Source: Stenotrophomonas maltophilia (lineage in GTDB: Bacteria > Pseudomonadota > Gammaproteobacteria > Xanthomonadales > Xanthomonadaceae). From it: a DNA stretch of 64,000 bases. Made by a program: the position numbers and the translations under genes. Below the pieces are notes generated by a model. The model searched no databases, was not told where the DNA came from, and saw only the letters and a program-made list of their open reading frames with translations. This document shows, piece by piece, positions 51,111-58,725 of this stretch; within the stretch, counting starts at the first letter, position 1, and each line of letters begins with the position of its first letter. The DNA lies in assembly GCA_002363385.1 (NCBI GenBank), contig DEVL01000006.1, positions 124,001-188,000 of the forward strand, given 5' to 3'.

Positions 51111-51417
51111 AAAACAGGACAGGTCGGGACAGGCAGGATGCCGGTCACTGGTCGCCACGGCAGGACGCCGCGGCGGCACCGACAGCTGCACGGACGCAGC
51201 ACGCAGGGAGGCGGCGCGGAAGGACTGGCGCGGACCCACCAGGATGGTGGCATCCAGACCCCGGGAAGGGCTGAGATGGCGGAAGCATATACGGCCGAGT
51301 GCAGGACGCATGGCCGGCACCCAGACTGGGCAGGATGCACAGGGGGAAGGCGGGATGCCGACAAGGATGTATCGATTGCCCGGTTCGCACAGGAGGTGTG
51401 GCCGGGCAATGCTTTTT
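51111..51417 (+). ncRNA. Putative CsrB/RsmX-like small RNA that sequesters CsrA/RsmA
   Basis: No convincing coding frame fills 51111-51505. The stretch carries about 18 GGA triplets, nine of them AGGA, and repeatedly the CsrB-type heptamer CAGGA(T/C)G (51134, 51161, 51240, 51302, 51331). Most are displayed in short perfect hairpins: GGC-AGGAT-GCC (51132-51142), CGGC-AGGAC-GCCG (51158-51170), GCTGC-ACGGAC-GCAGC (51185-51200), CCACC-AGGAT-GGTGG (51236-51250), TGC-AGGAC-GCA (51300-51310), GGC-GGGAT-GCC (51349-51359) and ACA-AGGA-TGT (51361-51370). The last site agrees with the core ACARGGAUGU of the CsrA SELEX consensus. The final hairpin is an intrinsic terminator whose loop shows AGGAG. The 5' end is not defined; the RNA could have its own promoter in the comEA gene or be cut from its 3' UTR. 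Confidence 0.85.
51375..51417 (+). terminator. Intrinsic terminator of the CsrB-like RNA, with an AGGAG loop
   Basis: ATTGCCCGG (51375-51383) pairs with CCGGGCAAT (51402-51410), followed by GC and TTTTT (51413-51417). Inside the loop, CGCAC-AGGAG-GTGTG (51386-51400) forms a second five-base stem (one G-U pair) displaying AGGAG. Confidence 0.9.
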
Positions 51418-51505
51418 GGGGCGGCTGAAACGGATCGCGGGGTTTCGCGATCGCGTGCCGGCAGTTCGTGTAGCGTGACCGCATCTCTTCGAATGGATGC
51501 ATGAC

Positions 51506-52567
51506 ATGGCAGTACGCAGCACGCTGTTGAGTCTGGCGCTCGGGACGCTTCTGGCGACCGGGATGCTTCCCGCCACGGCCGCCAACGCGGCGCCGACGGC
51601 AGCCACGACCACGCAGGCCCCGCGCGGGCCGACCGATCTCAAGCCCGGCGAATTCCTCTGGCATCCGGAAATCTCCCCGGCCGGCCCGATCGTGCTGGTG
51701 GTCAGCCTCGATGAGCAGCGCGCCTACGTGTACCGCAACGGCATCGCGATCGGCATGAGCACGATCAGCTCGGGCAAGACCGGGCATGAAACCCCGACCG
51801 GTGTGTTCACGATCCTGCAGAAGGACAAGGACCACAAATCCAACCTCTACAACAGCGCCCCGATGCCCTACATGCAGCGCCTGACCTGGGACGGCATCGC
51901 GCTGCACGGCGGCAGCCTGCCCGGGCATCCGGCCTCGCACGGCTGCGTGCGATTGCCTCAGGCGTTCGCGCAGAAGCTGTTCGGCGAAACCCATCGCGGC
52001 GACACCGTCGTGGTGGCCGATGCCAAGAGCGCGCCGATGACCCTAGCCTATCCGGCCGTGCTGGCGCCGGTCAGCAGCACCGGCAAGCCGCTGGTAGAAA
52101 GCACCGACGCGCCCGCGCACTACTGGAACGATGCGGCCGCACCGGCCGGCCAGGTTGGCATCCTGGTCAGCCTGCACGATCAGCGCCTGTACGTGCTGCG
52201 CGATGGTGTGCTGATCGGCGAATCGCGACTGGAGGCCAAGGCCTTGCCGGCGTTCGAGGGCACCACGTTGTTCGTGATGGGCCAGGGCTACCAGGACAAC
52301 CCCAGCCCGCTGGACCCGCACCGCCCGCTGCACCGTTGGACCGCCTATCCACTGCTGGGCCAGACCGCCGCCAATGCCACCCCGGACCTGCTCGCCACGC
52401 CGAGTCTTCCGATGGCCCTGCCGCCGGAATTCGCCGAGCAGCTGTACGGCGTGCTGGTGCCCGGCACCACGTTGCTGGTGACGAGCCTGCCAGCGGTACG
52501 CCCGGTGGCCGATGAACAGAACCTGCAGCCTGTCTTGGAATCCGATGCCGGTGGGTCCACTTTGTAA
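51506..52567 (+). CDS. L,D-transpeptidase (YkuD) with a degenerate second half-domain
   Basis: A 353-residue exported protein with a signal peptide (1-28, ending ANAAP). The catalytic YkuD domain (about 60-165) has the motif HGGSLPGHPASHGCVRL, with Cys147 as nucleophile and His145 in the SHGC block. After about residue 205 a segment similar to the start of this domain returns (VSLHDQRLYVLRDGVLIGESRL against VSLDEQRAYVYRNGIAIGMSTI), but without Cys. The family forms 3-3 cross-links or attaches proteins to peptidoglycan. A GGA-rich RNA lies just upstream. Confidence 0.9.
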   Translation: MAVRSTLLSLALGTLLATGMLPATAANAAPTAATTTQAPRGPTDLKPGEFLWHPEISPAGPIVLVVSLDEQRAYVYRNGIAIGMSTISSGKTGHETPTGVFTILQKDKDHKSNLYNSAPMPYMQRLTWDGIALHGGSLPGHPASHGCVRLPQAFAQKLFGETHRGDTVVVADAKSAPMTLAYPAVLAPVSSTGKPLVESTDAPAHYWNDAAAPAGQVGILVSLHDQRLYVLRDGVLIGESRLEAKALPAFEGTTLFVMGQGYQDNPSPLDPHRPLHRWTAYPLLGQTAANATPDLLATPSLPMALPPEFAEQLYGVLVPGTTLLVTSLPAVRPVADEQNLQPVLESDAGGSTL

Positions 52568-52594
52568 GGGTTGCCTCCGGTTGGTGTGCTGCCC

Positions 52595-53302
52595 ATGCGT
52601 GTAGTGAAATTGCTGCCCGCCGCGTTCTGCGGCCTGATTGCGTCCGCCACGGCAGGCGCGGCCAGTCCTGCGCCGGCGCCGGGCGGCAGCCCGGTGCAGA
52701 TGGCCGAGATGCTGGCCAGGGCGGCGCCGGGGGCGGACAAGCACGTATTGCAGTTGGCGGCACGCGCGATGCACTGCGCCCTGCGTCGCCCGGAGCTGGG
52801 GGTCGATCCGGGCAAGTTGAGCGTGATCGATTACTCACGGCCATCGACCGAGCCGCGCATGTGGATTTTCGATCTCAGCCGCCAGCGGCTGCTGTTTGAA
52901 GAGTGGGTCGCGCACGGGCGCAACAGTGGCGACAACCGTACCCAGCATTTTTCGAACAAGGACGGCAGCTTCATGTCCAGCCTGGGCGCGTTCACCGCCA
53001 AGGAAACCTACATGGGCGGCAACGGCTATTCGTTGCGCCTGGACGGGCTGGAGCCGGGCTTCAACGACCATGCCCGCGACCGCGCGATCGTCATCCATGG
53101 CGCGCCGTACGTGAATCCCGCGATCGCCCGCCTGCAAGGCCGCCTGGGCCGCAGCCTGGGGTGCCCGGCGGTGCGCCTGTCCGTGGCGCGGCCGCTGATC
53201 GACAGCCTGCGCGGCGGCACGATGGTATTCGCGTATTACCCTGACAAGGACTGGCTGGCCCGTTCGCGCCTGCTGGAACCCGATTGCGGCGGCGTGTCCT
53301 GA
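52595..53302 (+). CDS. Murein L,D-transpeptidase, second type
   Basis: A 235-residue exported protein with a signal peptide (1-23, ending AGAAS). The catalytic part carries IVIHGAPYVN with His168, and SLGCPAVR with the nucleophile Cys190. It belongs to the family of short L,D-transpeptidases with the SLGCP(A)V motif rather than the classical YkuD sequence HGxxxxxxxSHGCxR. The ATG at 52595 is used; an upstream TTG at 52571 is possible. It follows the larger L,D-transpeptidase after 27 bases. Confidence 0.87.
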   Translation: MRVVKLLPAAFCGLIASATAGAASPAPAPGGSPVQMAEMLARAAPGADKHVLQLAARAMHCALRRPELGVDPGKLSVIDYSRPSTEPRMWIFDLSRQRLLFEEWVAHGRNSGDNRTQHFSNKDGSFMSSLGAFTAKETYMGGNGYSLRLDGLEPGFNDHARDRAIVIHGAPYVNPAIARLQGRLGRSLGCPAVRLSVARPLIDSLRGGTMVFAYYPDKDWLARSRLLEPDCGGVS

Positions 53303-53339
53303 GGCAGCTCTGCTGCGTCGGCTCAGGCACACTAGCCGC

Positions 53340-53957
53340 ATGTCGACCGATACCGTCCTGAGCGCGGCCAGCCGCGTCATTCCGTCCTTCGAATACCGCC
53401 GCGAACGCTGGCGCAATGGCCTGGGCTGGACCCGCGAGATCCTGCGCGTACCCGACAGCGAGGACTGGCAGGTGCGCCTGTCGATCGCCGAGATCGAACA
53501 GGACGCCGCGTTCTCCGCGTTTCCCGGCATCGATCGCGAACTGGTGCTGCTGCGTGGTGAAGGACTGCGCCTGTGTTTCGCTGATGGCGCGGTGCACACC
53601 TTGATGCCGCCGCACGATCGCCTGCGGTTTGCCGGCGAAGCGCAGGTGACCGGCGAACTGATCGACGGGGTGACCCACGATTTCAATCTGATGTGGCGGC
53701 GCGATGCCGTGCAGGCCGAGCTGCTGCACCGGCCGCTGGTGGGCAGCATGTTCTTCTTCACCGAACCCGAGGCGGCGTGGGCGATTCATCTGCTTGCCGG
53801 CCAGGCCGAGTTCGAAGGCGAGCCGTCGCTGGCACCGTTGGCCGCCGGTGATACCGCGTGGCTGGCCGCGGGTGAGCGCCGCCGGTTTGCCTTGCATGGG
53901 GGTGGGGAACTGCTGGCGATCCGCTTGGGTGCGGGCAGCCGTTCTGACGGATCCTGA
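53340..53957 (+). CDS. HutD/Ves-family cupin protein
   Basis: A 205-residue cytosolic cupin of the HutD (Ves) family. Conserved: RWRNGLGWTREIL near residue 25, DWQVRLSIAEIEQDAAFS, FPGIDRELVLLRGEGL and the HDRLRF strand. HutD is linked to histidine use in Pseudomonas, but no hut genes are present here, and Ves in E. coli has no proven activity. It is followed by a hairpin with no T-run. Confidence 0.9.
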   Translation: MSTDTVLSAASRVIPSFEYRRERWRNGLGWTREILRVPDSEDWQVRLSIAEIEQDAAFSAFPGIDRELVLLRGEGLRLCFADGAVHTLMPPHDRLRFAGEAQVTGELIDGVTHDFNLMWRRDAVQAELLHRPLVGSMFFFTEPEAAWAIHLLAGQAEFEGEPSLAPLAAGDTAWLAAGERRRFALHGGGELLAIRLGAGSRSDGS

Positions 53958-54000
53958 CGATGGTCGTGCGATCCGTTGGATCGTCTCGGACCGCTCGCCC

Positions 54001-55614
54001 TCAGTACACGTCGCGCCGGTAACGCCCAGCCACGATCAAGGCTTCTTTCCCGTCGCGGCCCAGCGCCTGCTCGATCACCGCATCCACTGCCGGAGCCATG
54101 CCCTGCAGGCTGCCGCAGACCAGGATCGTGGCGCCATCGTTTACCCACGTCTGCAGTTCACGGATCTGCGCCTGCAGCCGGTCCTGCACGTAGTGATGTC
54201 CGCCACCGTCGCGACTGAACACGGTATCCAGATGGGCGATCCAGCCGTCACGCTGCCAGGCGCGCAGGTCGTCGCCGAAGAAGAAATCGTGCGCGGCGGT
54301 GCGCTCACCGAACAGCAGCCAGTTGCGGCGCGCGCCGGCGCTGATGCGCTCGCGCAGGTGCGCGCGCAGGCCGGCGATGCCGGTGCCGTTGCCGATCAGG
54401 ATCAGCGGCGTTGCCGCCGGGACCCCATGGAAGTTCGGGTTGCTGCGGAAGCGCAGATCGATGCGGCCGTCCAGCGCGGCGTGATCGCACAGCCACCCAC
54501 TGCCCAGGCCGGGAGTGCCATCAGGACGCAGCTGCCGGCGCAGCAGCAGCTGTACCTGGCCTTCGGTGGGCAGGCTGGCGATGGAGTACTCGCGGTGCGG
54601 CAGCGGGCGTAGCGCGGCCACCAGTGCGGCGGCGTCGGCAAAGGCGGCCGTCTCGTCGCTGCTGGGCAGATGCGCCCGCGCGAGATGCGCCCGCAGCGGC
54701 TGTCCAGCGATCTCCGTATCGCCCTCCCAAGGCGTATCGCGCAGCCAAGCCTCGACCTCGGCCGGCGCATGCTGCGGCCCGATTTCGACCACGTCACCGG
54801 CCTGCCACGCCGGCAGCACGCCATCAGCAGGCACCAGCGTGATGCGGTACGTCGGCGCGCCCGGGCTGCCCGGATTTTCGAGGTGCCGCGCCTGCAGTTG
54901 CCACGGCAGGTACTCGGCCGGCGCCCAGTCGGGCAGCTCGGTGGCTTCACCCCCGAGCTGGCCCAGCAGTTGTTGCCAGTGGCGCAGCGCGCCGGGATCG
55001 GCGTTGTCCACCTCGACCGTATCAAACAGCGGGTGCGCACCGTGCTGGCGCAGCCACGCATCGAGCTGGTGGCCAAACGCGCAGAAGTGCCCGTAGCTGC
55101 GATCCCCCAGCGCCAGCACGCCGTACTGCAGCTGCGGCAATGCCAGCGCCTGTGGCATCACCTTGCGCAGGAAGGGCAGGGCATGATCCGGCGCATCGCC
55201 TTCGCCGGTGGTGCTGACCACGAACAGCACCTGCCCGCTGCGCTGCAGAAGCGCGGCGGTCACCGCATGCAGCGCGCGGATGCGGACCGGCAGGCCGGCA
55301 GCGCGCATCGCCTGCGCACTGCGTTCGCTCAGCTGCTGGGCGAAGCCGGTCTGGCTCGCCCAGACCAGCAGGATCGGTGCGGGTCCATTGTCGGCCACGC
55401 GCTCCTCGCGCAGGCGTCCACGCCACCAGATCAGCGTACAGAAGGCCGCGTAAAGCACCAGGCTGCCTGCTGCCCACTGCCAATGCGACGCCAGCGGTGC
55501 ACTCTGCCACCACGCGTCGCCCAGGTGCAGACGCAGCAGTGCCCAGCCGATGACGGCCAGCAACAGCAGCACCGCCAGGTTGCCCAGCCAGGCACGCGAA
55601 GGACGCAGCATCAT
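54001..55614 (-). CDS. Membrane-anchored flavodoxin/FAD-NADPH reductase (sulfite reductase-alpha-like)
   Basis: A 537-residue diflavin reductase. Two membrane spans at the N-terminus (about 10-28, 45-65) anchor it. A flavodoxin domain follows (LLVWASQTGFAQQLSERSAQ at about 83-102; STTGEGDAPDH at about 134), then an FAD domain (HREYSIAS) and an NADPH domain (ILIGNGTGIAGLRAHL; LVCGSLQGMAPAVD). It takes electrons from cytosolic NADPH to the membrane. It overlaps apbE by four bases and probably supplies electrons to the flavinylated DUF2271 protein of the same cluster. Confidence 0.92.
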   Translation of the reverse strand: MMLRPSRAWLGNLAVLLLLAVIGWALLRLHLGDAWWQSAPLASHWQWAAGSLVLYAAFCTLIWWRGRLREERVADNGPAPILLVWASQTGFAQQLSERSAQAMRAAGLPVRIRALHAVTAALLQRSGQVLFVVSTTGEGDAPDHALPFLRKVMPQALALPQLQYGVLALGDRSYGHFCAFGHQLDAWLRQHGAHPLFDTVEVDNADPGALRHWQQLLGQLGGEATELPDWAPAEYLPWQLQARHLENPGSPGAPTYRITLVPADGVLPAWQAGDVVEIGPQHAPAEVEAWLRDTPWEGDTEIAGQPLRAHLARAHLPSSDETAAFADAAALVAALRPLPHREYSIASLPTEGQVQLLLRRQLRPDGTPGLGSGWLCDHAALDGRIDLRFRSNPNFHGVPAATPLILIGNGTGIAGLRAHLRERISAGARRNWLLFGERTAAHDFFFGDDLRAWQRDGWIAHLDTVFSRDGGGHHYVQDRLQAQIRELQTWVNDGATILVCGSLQGMAPAVDAVIEQALGRDGKEALIVAGRYRRDVY

Positions 55615-56591
55615 GCGGCGCCTGCGCGATCGTCGGCGAGCAGGTGTTCGAATGCGGGGCTCATGTGTTCCTCGATACCGTGCGCACCACGGCTGACAAA
55701 GCGTGCGGCCAGTGCATGGGTACGTGCAAATGCGATGCCGTCGTCCCGGCCCATCACCGTCAACGCAGTGGCCCAGGCATCGGCCTGCATGGCACTCCCG
55801 GCGACCACGGTGACCGCGGCCGCTGCACGCGTGACCGGTGCACCGGTGCGTGGATCCAGCGTGTGGCTGAACTGCTCGCCGCTCTGTTCGAAGTGATGCC
55901 AGCGATCACCGGAGGTGGCCACCGCCAGATCTCTCAGCGCGAGCACGCGCGGCGGATGCTCCGCGTGCGCATCCTCTTCCGGGGCCGATTCCACCAGCAC
56001 GCGCCACGGCTGGTCATCGGGCTTGCGGCCATAGCCGTGCAGCTCGCCGCCGACCTCCACCAGCGCGGCGTGCACCCCGTTCTCGCGCAGCCACGTGCTG
56101 ACCTGGTCGACACCAAATCCCTTGGCGATCGCCGACAGGTCCAGCGCCAGCCCACCGGGTTGCAGCAGGCGACCGGGCTGCCAGCGCAGCCGTTCCCAGC
56201 CACACCGCGCACGGGTCGCGGCGAGGGTGGCAGCGTCGGGAATGCGCTGGGCCTGTGCCTGCGCACCGAATCCCCACAGCGCCACCAACGGGCCCACGGT
56301 CGGATCGAAGGCGCCTCCGCTGCGCTGTGCGATCTCCAGCGCGCACTGCATCACGGTGTCGAACAGCGGCGGCAGCGCCTGCCATACACCAGCGGCCGCA
56401 CGGTTGAAGCGTGAGATATCGCTGTCGGCTTCCCACGTACTCATCTGCGCGACCACGGCGTCGAGCTGTGCCTGGATGCCGGCATGCAGCGGGTGCAGGT
56501 CACGGCTGCGCGCCACGACCAGTTTTACCTGCCAGGTGGTGCCCATGGTGTGGCCACCGAGGCTGGCGATGTCGAGATCCGGGTTGTTCAT
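55611..56591 (-). CDS. apbE: FAD:protein FMN transferase (ApbE)
   Basis: A 326-residue enzyme that uses FAD to attach FMN through a phosphoester to Thr/Ser of exported proteins. Motifs: TMGTTWQVKLV, FDPTVGPLVALWGFG, DLSAIAKGFGVDQ and, near the C-terminus, TSGDRWHHF and HTLDPRTGAPV. No signal peptide is evident at the ATG (56591), although this enzyme usually acts in the periplasm; a GTG four codons upstream does not add one. It is part of the iron cluster and follows the DUF4198 gene after a terminator. Confidence 0.92.
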   Translation of the reverse strand: MNNPDLDIASLGGHTMGTTWQVKLVVARSRDLHPLHAGIQAQLDAVVAQMSTWEADSDISRFNRAAAGVWQALPPLFDTVMQCALEIAQRSGGAFDPTVGPLVALWGFGAQAQAQRIPDAATLAATRARCGWERLRWQPGRLLQPGGLALDLSAIAKGFGVDQVSTWLRENGVHAALVEVGGELHGYGRKPDDQPWRVLVESAPEEDAHAEHPPRVLALRDLAVATSGDRWHHFEQSGEQFSHTLDPRTGAPVTRAAAAVTVVAGSAMQADAWATALTVMGRDDGIAFARTHALAARFVSRGAHGIEEHMSPAFEHLLADDRAGAA

Positions 56592-56640
56592 GGGGATGGG
56601 CACGTCGGGACCAGTAAGCCCGATGGCCGGACTGCGTCGG

Positions 56641-56670
56641 GTGAAAAGCCCCCGTCGTTTCGACGGGGGC
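56641..56670 (-). terminator. Intrinsic terminator between the DUF4198 and apbE genes
   Basis: GCCCCCGTCG (56648-56657) pairs with CGACGGGGGC (56661-56670), a ten-base stem with a TTT/AAA loop; on the minus strand it is followed by CTTTTC (56647-56641). It lies inside the cluster, so expression of apbE and the reductase relies on read-through or on a separate promoter. Confidence 0.8.
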
Positions 56671-56713
56671 GGGATGGGGTGGACGTCGCGTGCAGCGCCC
56701 GCGCCGAAGGCCG

Positions 56714-57520
56714 TTACTCCGGCAGCACTTCCAGCGTGGCCACGTAGCTCAGGCGACGCTTCTTGGCTTCCTTGATCGAGGTCTTGCTGTCCTCGGTGCC
56801 GGTCTCCAGCCAGTACATGCCCGCTTCGGGCCAGGTGACGGCGAACTCGCCCTTGGCATCGGTGCTGACCTTGATCTCTTCCTGCGCGTTGCGGTAACGG
56901 GTACCGCCACGGGTGATCTCGACGTCCAGGCCGGCGGTCGGCTTGCCGTCGACCAGCACGCGAAAGCGCGCGGCTTCACCGGCGACCAGATCGTTCGGGT
57001 GGGCCAGCGCGATCATCTCGATGCCCTGGTTGGTCGGCTTGAGCGCGGTGTCGTTCGGGGTGCCGTTGGTGACGAAGGTTTCCACGCGGCCGACCGACTG
57101 CGAGACCTGCAGGTTCCTGGCGTTCTTCGGCACTTCGGTGGCGAAGGTGGCCGGGGTACCGCGCCAGCGCTTGGGCTTGCCGTCTTCTTCCCAGCTGGCC
57201 GACAGGCCGTTGTTGACCGTGGCCAGGCGGTAGGTGCCCTGCTGGGTCAGCTCGACATCGAACACGCTGCGGAACTTGCCGGTGGCCGCGTTCTGCGGCT
57301 GCACGGTGGTGCCGTCCGGCGCGGTGATGACCAGGCTGTCCAGGCGCAGCGGCACATGGTTGAAATAGAACAGGTCGTTGGAGACCGCCGCGTCGACCGT
57401 GATCCACGGGTTGGTGCCCGCGATCACGGTCTGCGAAGGCTGCAGCCAGGCTTTGTGGGCCAGGGCGGAGAACGGAAGTGCGGCGGCCATGGCGGCGGCG
57501 AGGACGAGCGTGCGCTTCAT
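56714..57520 (-). CDS. DUF4198 exported protein
   Basis: A 268-residue exported protein with a signal peptide (1-21, ending ALAHK). DUF4198 proteins consist of a beta-rich domain and are often found with TonB receptors and metals; the mature protein starts with HKAWLQPS, a His-bearing N-terminus that could bind a metal. C-terminal half: GKPTAGLDVEITRGGTRYR, a carboxypeptidase-regulatory-like strand order, and AGMYWLETG. It precedes a terminator. Likely part of an iron (or copper) handling operon. Confidence 0.88.
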   Translation of the reverse strand: MKRTLVLAAAMAAALPFSALAHKAWLQPSQTVIAGTNPWITVDAAVSNDLFYFNHVPLRLDSLVITAPDGTTVQPQNAATGKFRSVFDVELTQQGTYRLATVNNGLSASWEEDGKPKRWRGTPATFATEVPKNARNLQVSQSVGRVETFVTNGTPNDTALKPTNQGIEMIALAHPNDLVAGEAARFRVLVDGKPTAGLDVEITRGGTRYRNAQEEIKVSTDAKGEFAVTWPEAGMYWLETGTEDSKTSIKEAKKRRLSYVATLEVLPE

Positions 57521-57545
57521 CGAAAAACTCCAGGTGGACAGGGGG

Positions 57546-58064
57546 TCAGGGCTTGGCGGACAGGGTGACCAGACCGAGTTCGGTCGCGCCCTGGGCCTTG
57601 CCCGACTGGGCGGACGTGACCGGCCAGGTGAAGGGGATCTTGAGCAGTTCGCGGCCGCCGACTTCGCGCACCGCTTCCACCACGAGCGTGTAGTTGCCCG
57701 GGGCGAGTGCCTTGAGCGCCGGCTGCTTGTCGCTGAAGGAGAGCGCGTGCTTGCCGACCGGACGGGTCGGGCCGGTCACGCCGTCCACCGGCACCTCCAG
57801 GGTGCGGCCGCTCTTGCGCCACCACTGGCGCAGGTCGGGCAGCCACTTGGTGCCATGGCCCTCACTGTTGCCGGTCTGCTGGTACCAGACGGAGAGGTTG
57901 GCGGCGACCTTCTGGTCGGCCCCTTCCAGCCACACGGCCACATACGGGCGGTGGTACTCGGCCACGTTGAGCTTGGGCACCTCGACGTTGATGTCCAGGG
58001 TGGTGGCATAGGCCGGCGAGGTGGCCAGCAGGCCGCTCAGGGCGATGGTCAGGGTGACGCGCAT
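57546..58064 (-). CDS. DUF2271 exported protein, probable FMN-carrying electron carrier
   Basis: A 172-residue exported protein with a signal peptide (1-20, ending AYA). The DUF2271 domain has the start DINVEVPKLNVAEYHRPYVAVWLE and the block TKWLPDLRQWWRKSGR. It contains D94-G-V-T-G-P-T100, very close to the D-x-x-(S/T)-G-A-T motif in which ApbE links FMN to the last Thr, with Pro in place of Ala. With apbE in the cluster, Thr100 is the predicted flavin site. It lies 22 bases downstream of the PepSY gene. Confidence 0.87.
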   Translation of the reverse strand: MRVTLTIALSGLLATSPAYATTLDINVEVPKLNVAEYHRPYVAVWLEGADQKVAANLSVWYQQTGNSEGHGTKWLPDLRQWWRKSGRTLEVPVDGVTGPTRPVGKHALSFSDKQPALKALAPGNYTLVVEAVREVGGRELLKIPFTWPVTSAQSGKAQGATELGLVTLSAKP

Positions 58065-58086
58065 GGTGCGGCTCCGGAAGGGACGG

Positions 58087-58725
58087 TCAGTGAATGAGGA
58101 TCAGGGCGATCAGCAGCGGGATCAGCAGGCCCAGGCCGACCAGCGGCCAGGTCATGCGGCGCTGGCGGGCATGCAGGTGCAGCAGGAACAGGCCGGTGAT
58201 GCAGAACACCAGGCAGGCCACGGCGAAGATATCCAGGAACCAGCCCCAGGCCGGCCCGGCATTGCGCCCTTTGTGCAGATCGTTGAAATAGGACACCCAG
58301 CCGCGTGCGGTGGATTCGTATTCCACGTCGCCCGTCTCGCGGTCGATGCTCAGCCAGGCATCCGCGCCCGGGCTGGGCATGGAGAGGTAGATTTCGCCAT
58401 CGGACCATTCGGCCGGGCGGCGCCCGATCGAGATGCCGAGCTGCGCATCCAGCCAGCGGCTGGCCACGCGGGGGATCGGTGCGTGGCCATCGGCGCGGTC
58501 GCCAAGCTTGCCCAGCAGGTCGGCAGGCAGCGCCAGCTGGCGGCTGACCACCTCCGGCGTGGCTTCGATCCTGGAGGCGTGGTTCAAGGTGATGCCGGTC
58601 GCGGCGAACAGCAGCATGCCGATCAGGCACACCGCCGAGCTGATCCAGTGCCACTGGTGCAGCGTGCGCAGCCAGAAGCCGCGGCGTTGTTGTTGCACGC
58701 TGGAAGAGGGAGCGCTGGGGGCCAC
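58087..58725 (-). CDS. PepSY-associated membrane protein in the iron cluster
   Basis: A 212-residue inner-membrane protein of the PepSY TM family. Three membrane spans are visible: one after the N-terminal tail (ISSAVCLIGMLLFAATGITLNH) and two near the C-terminus (WFLDIFAVACLVFCITGLFLLHLHA and VGLGLLIPLLIALILIH), with His at membrane edges for heme. The periplasmic loop is PepSY-like (LSIDRETGDVEYESTARGWV). The start is uncertain: the GTG at 58725 is used because a longer frame would include the Fur box; it has no clear ribosome site. It is the first gene of the DUF2271-DUF4198 operon. Confidence 0.83.
   Translation of the reverse strand: MAPSAPSSSVQQQRRGFWLRTLHQWHWISSAVCLIGMLLFAATGITLNHASRIEATPEVVSRQLALPADLLGKLGDRADGHAPIPRVASRWLDAQLGISIGRRPAEWSDGEIYLSMPSPGADAWLSIDRETGDVEYESTARGWVSYFNDLHKGRNAGPAWGWFLDIFAVACLVFCITGLFLLHLHARQRRMTWPLVGLGLLIPLLIALILIH

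Noticed and set aside
47606..51274. A very long open frame on the plus strand, antisense to murU, amgK, the GlsB-like gene and the M20 peptidase
   Set aside because: It is a by-product of high G+C; the product is a low-complexity mix of Arg, Gln and Gly, and real genes with clear motifs occupy the other strand.
51138..51428. A 96-codon open frame across the GGA-rich region
   Set aside because: Its composition is Arg/Gly/His-rich with no domain and follows from the repeated GGA pattern; hairpins and the terminator within it fit an RNA instead.
53963..53996. The hairpin after the HutD-like gene as a terminator or GTAG element
   Set aside because: CGATCC-gtt-GGATCG is a short stem with no T-run and no GTAG, so I do not classify it.
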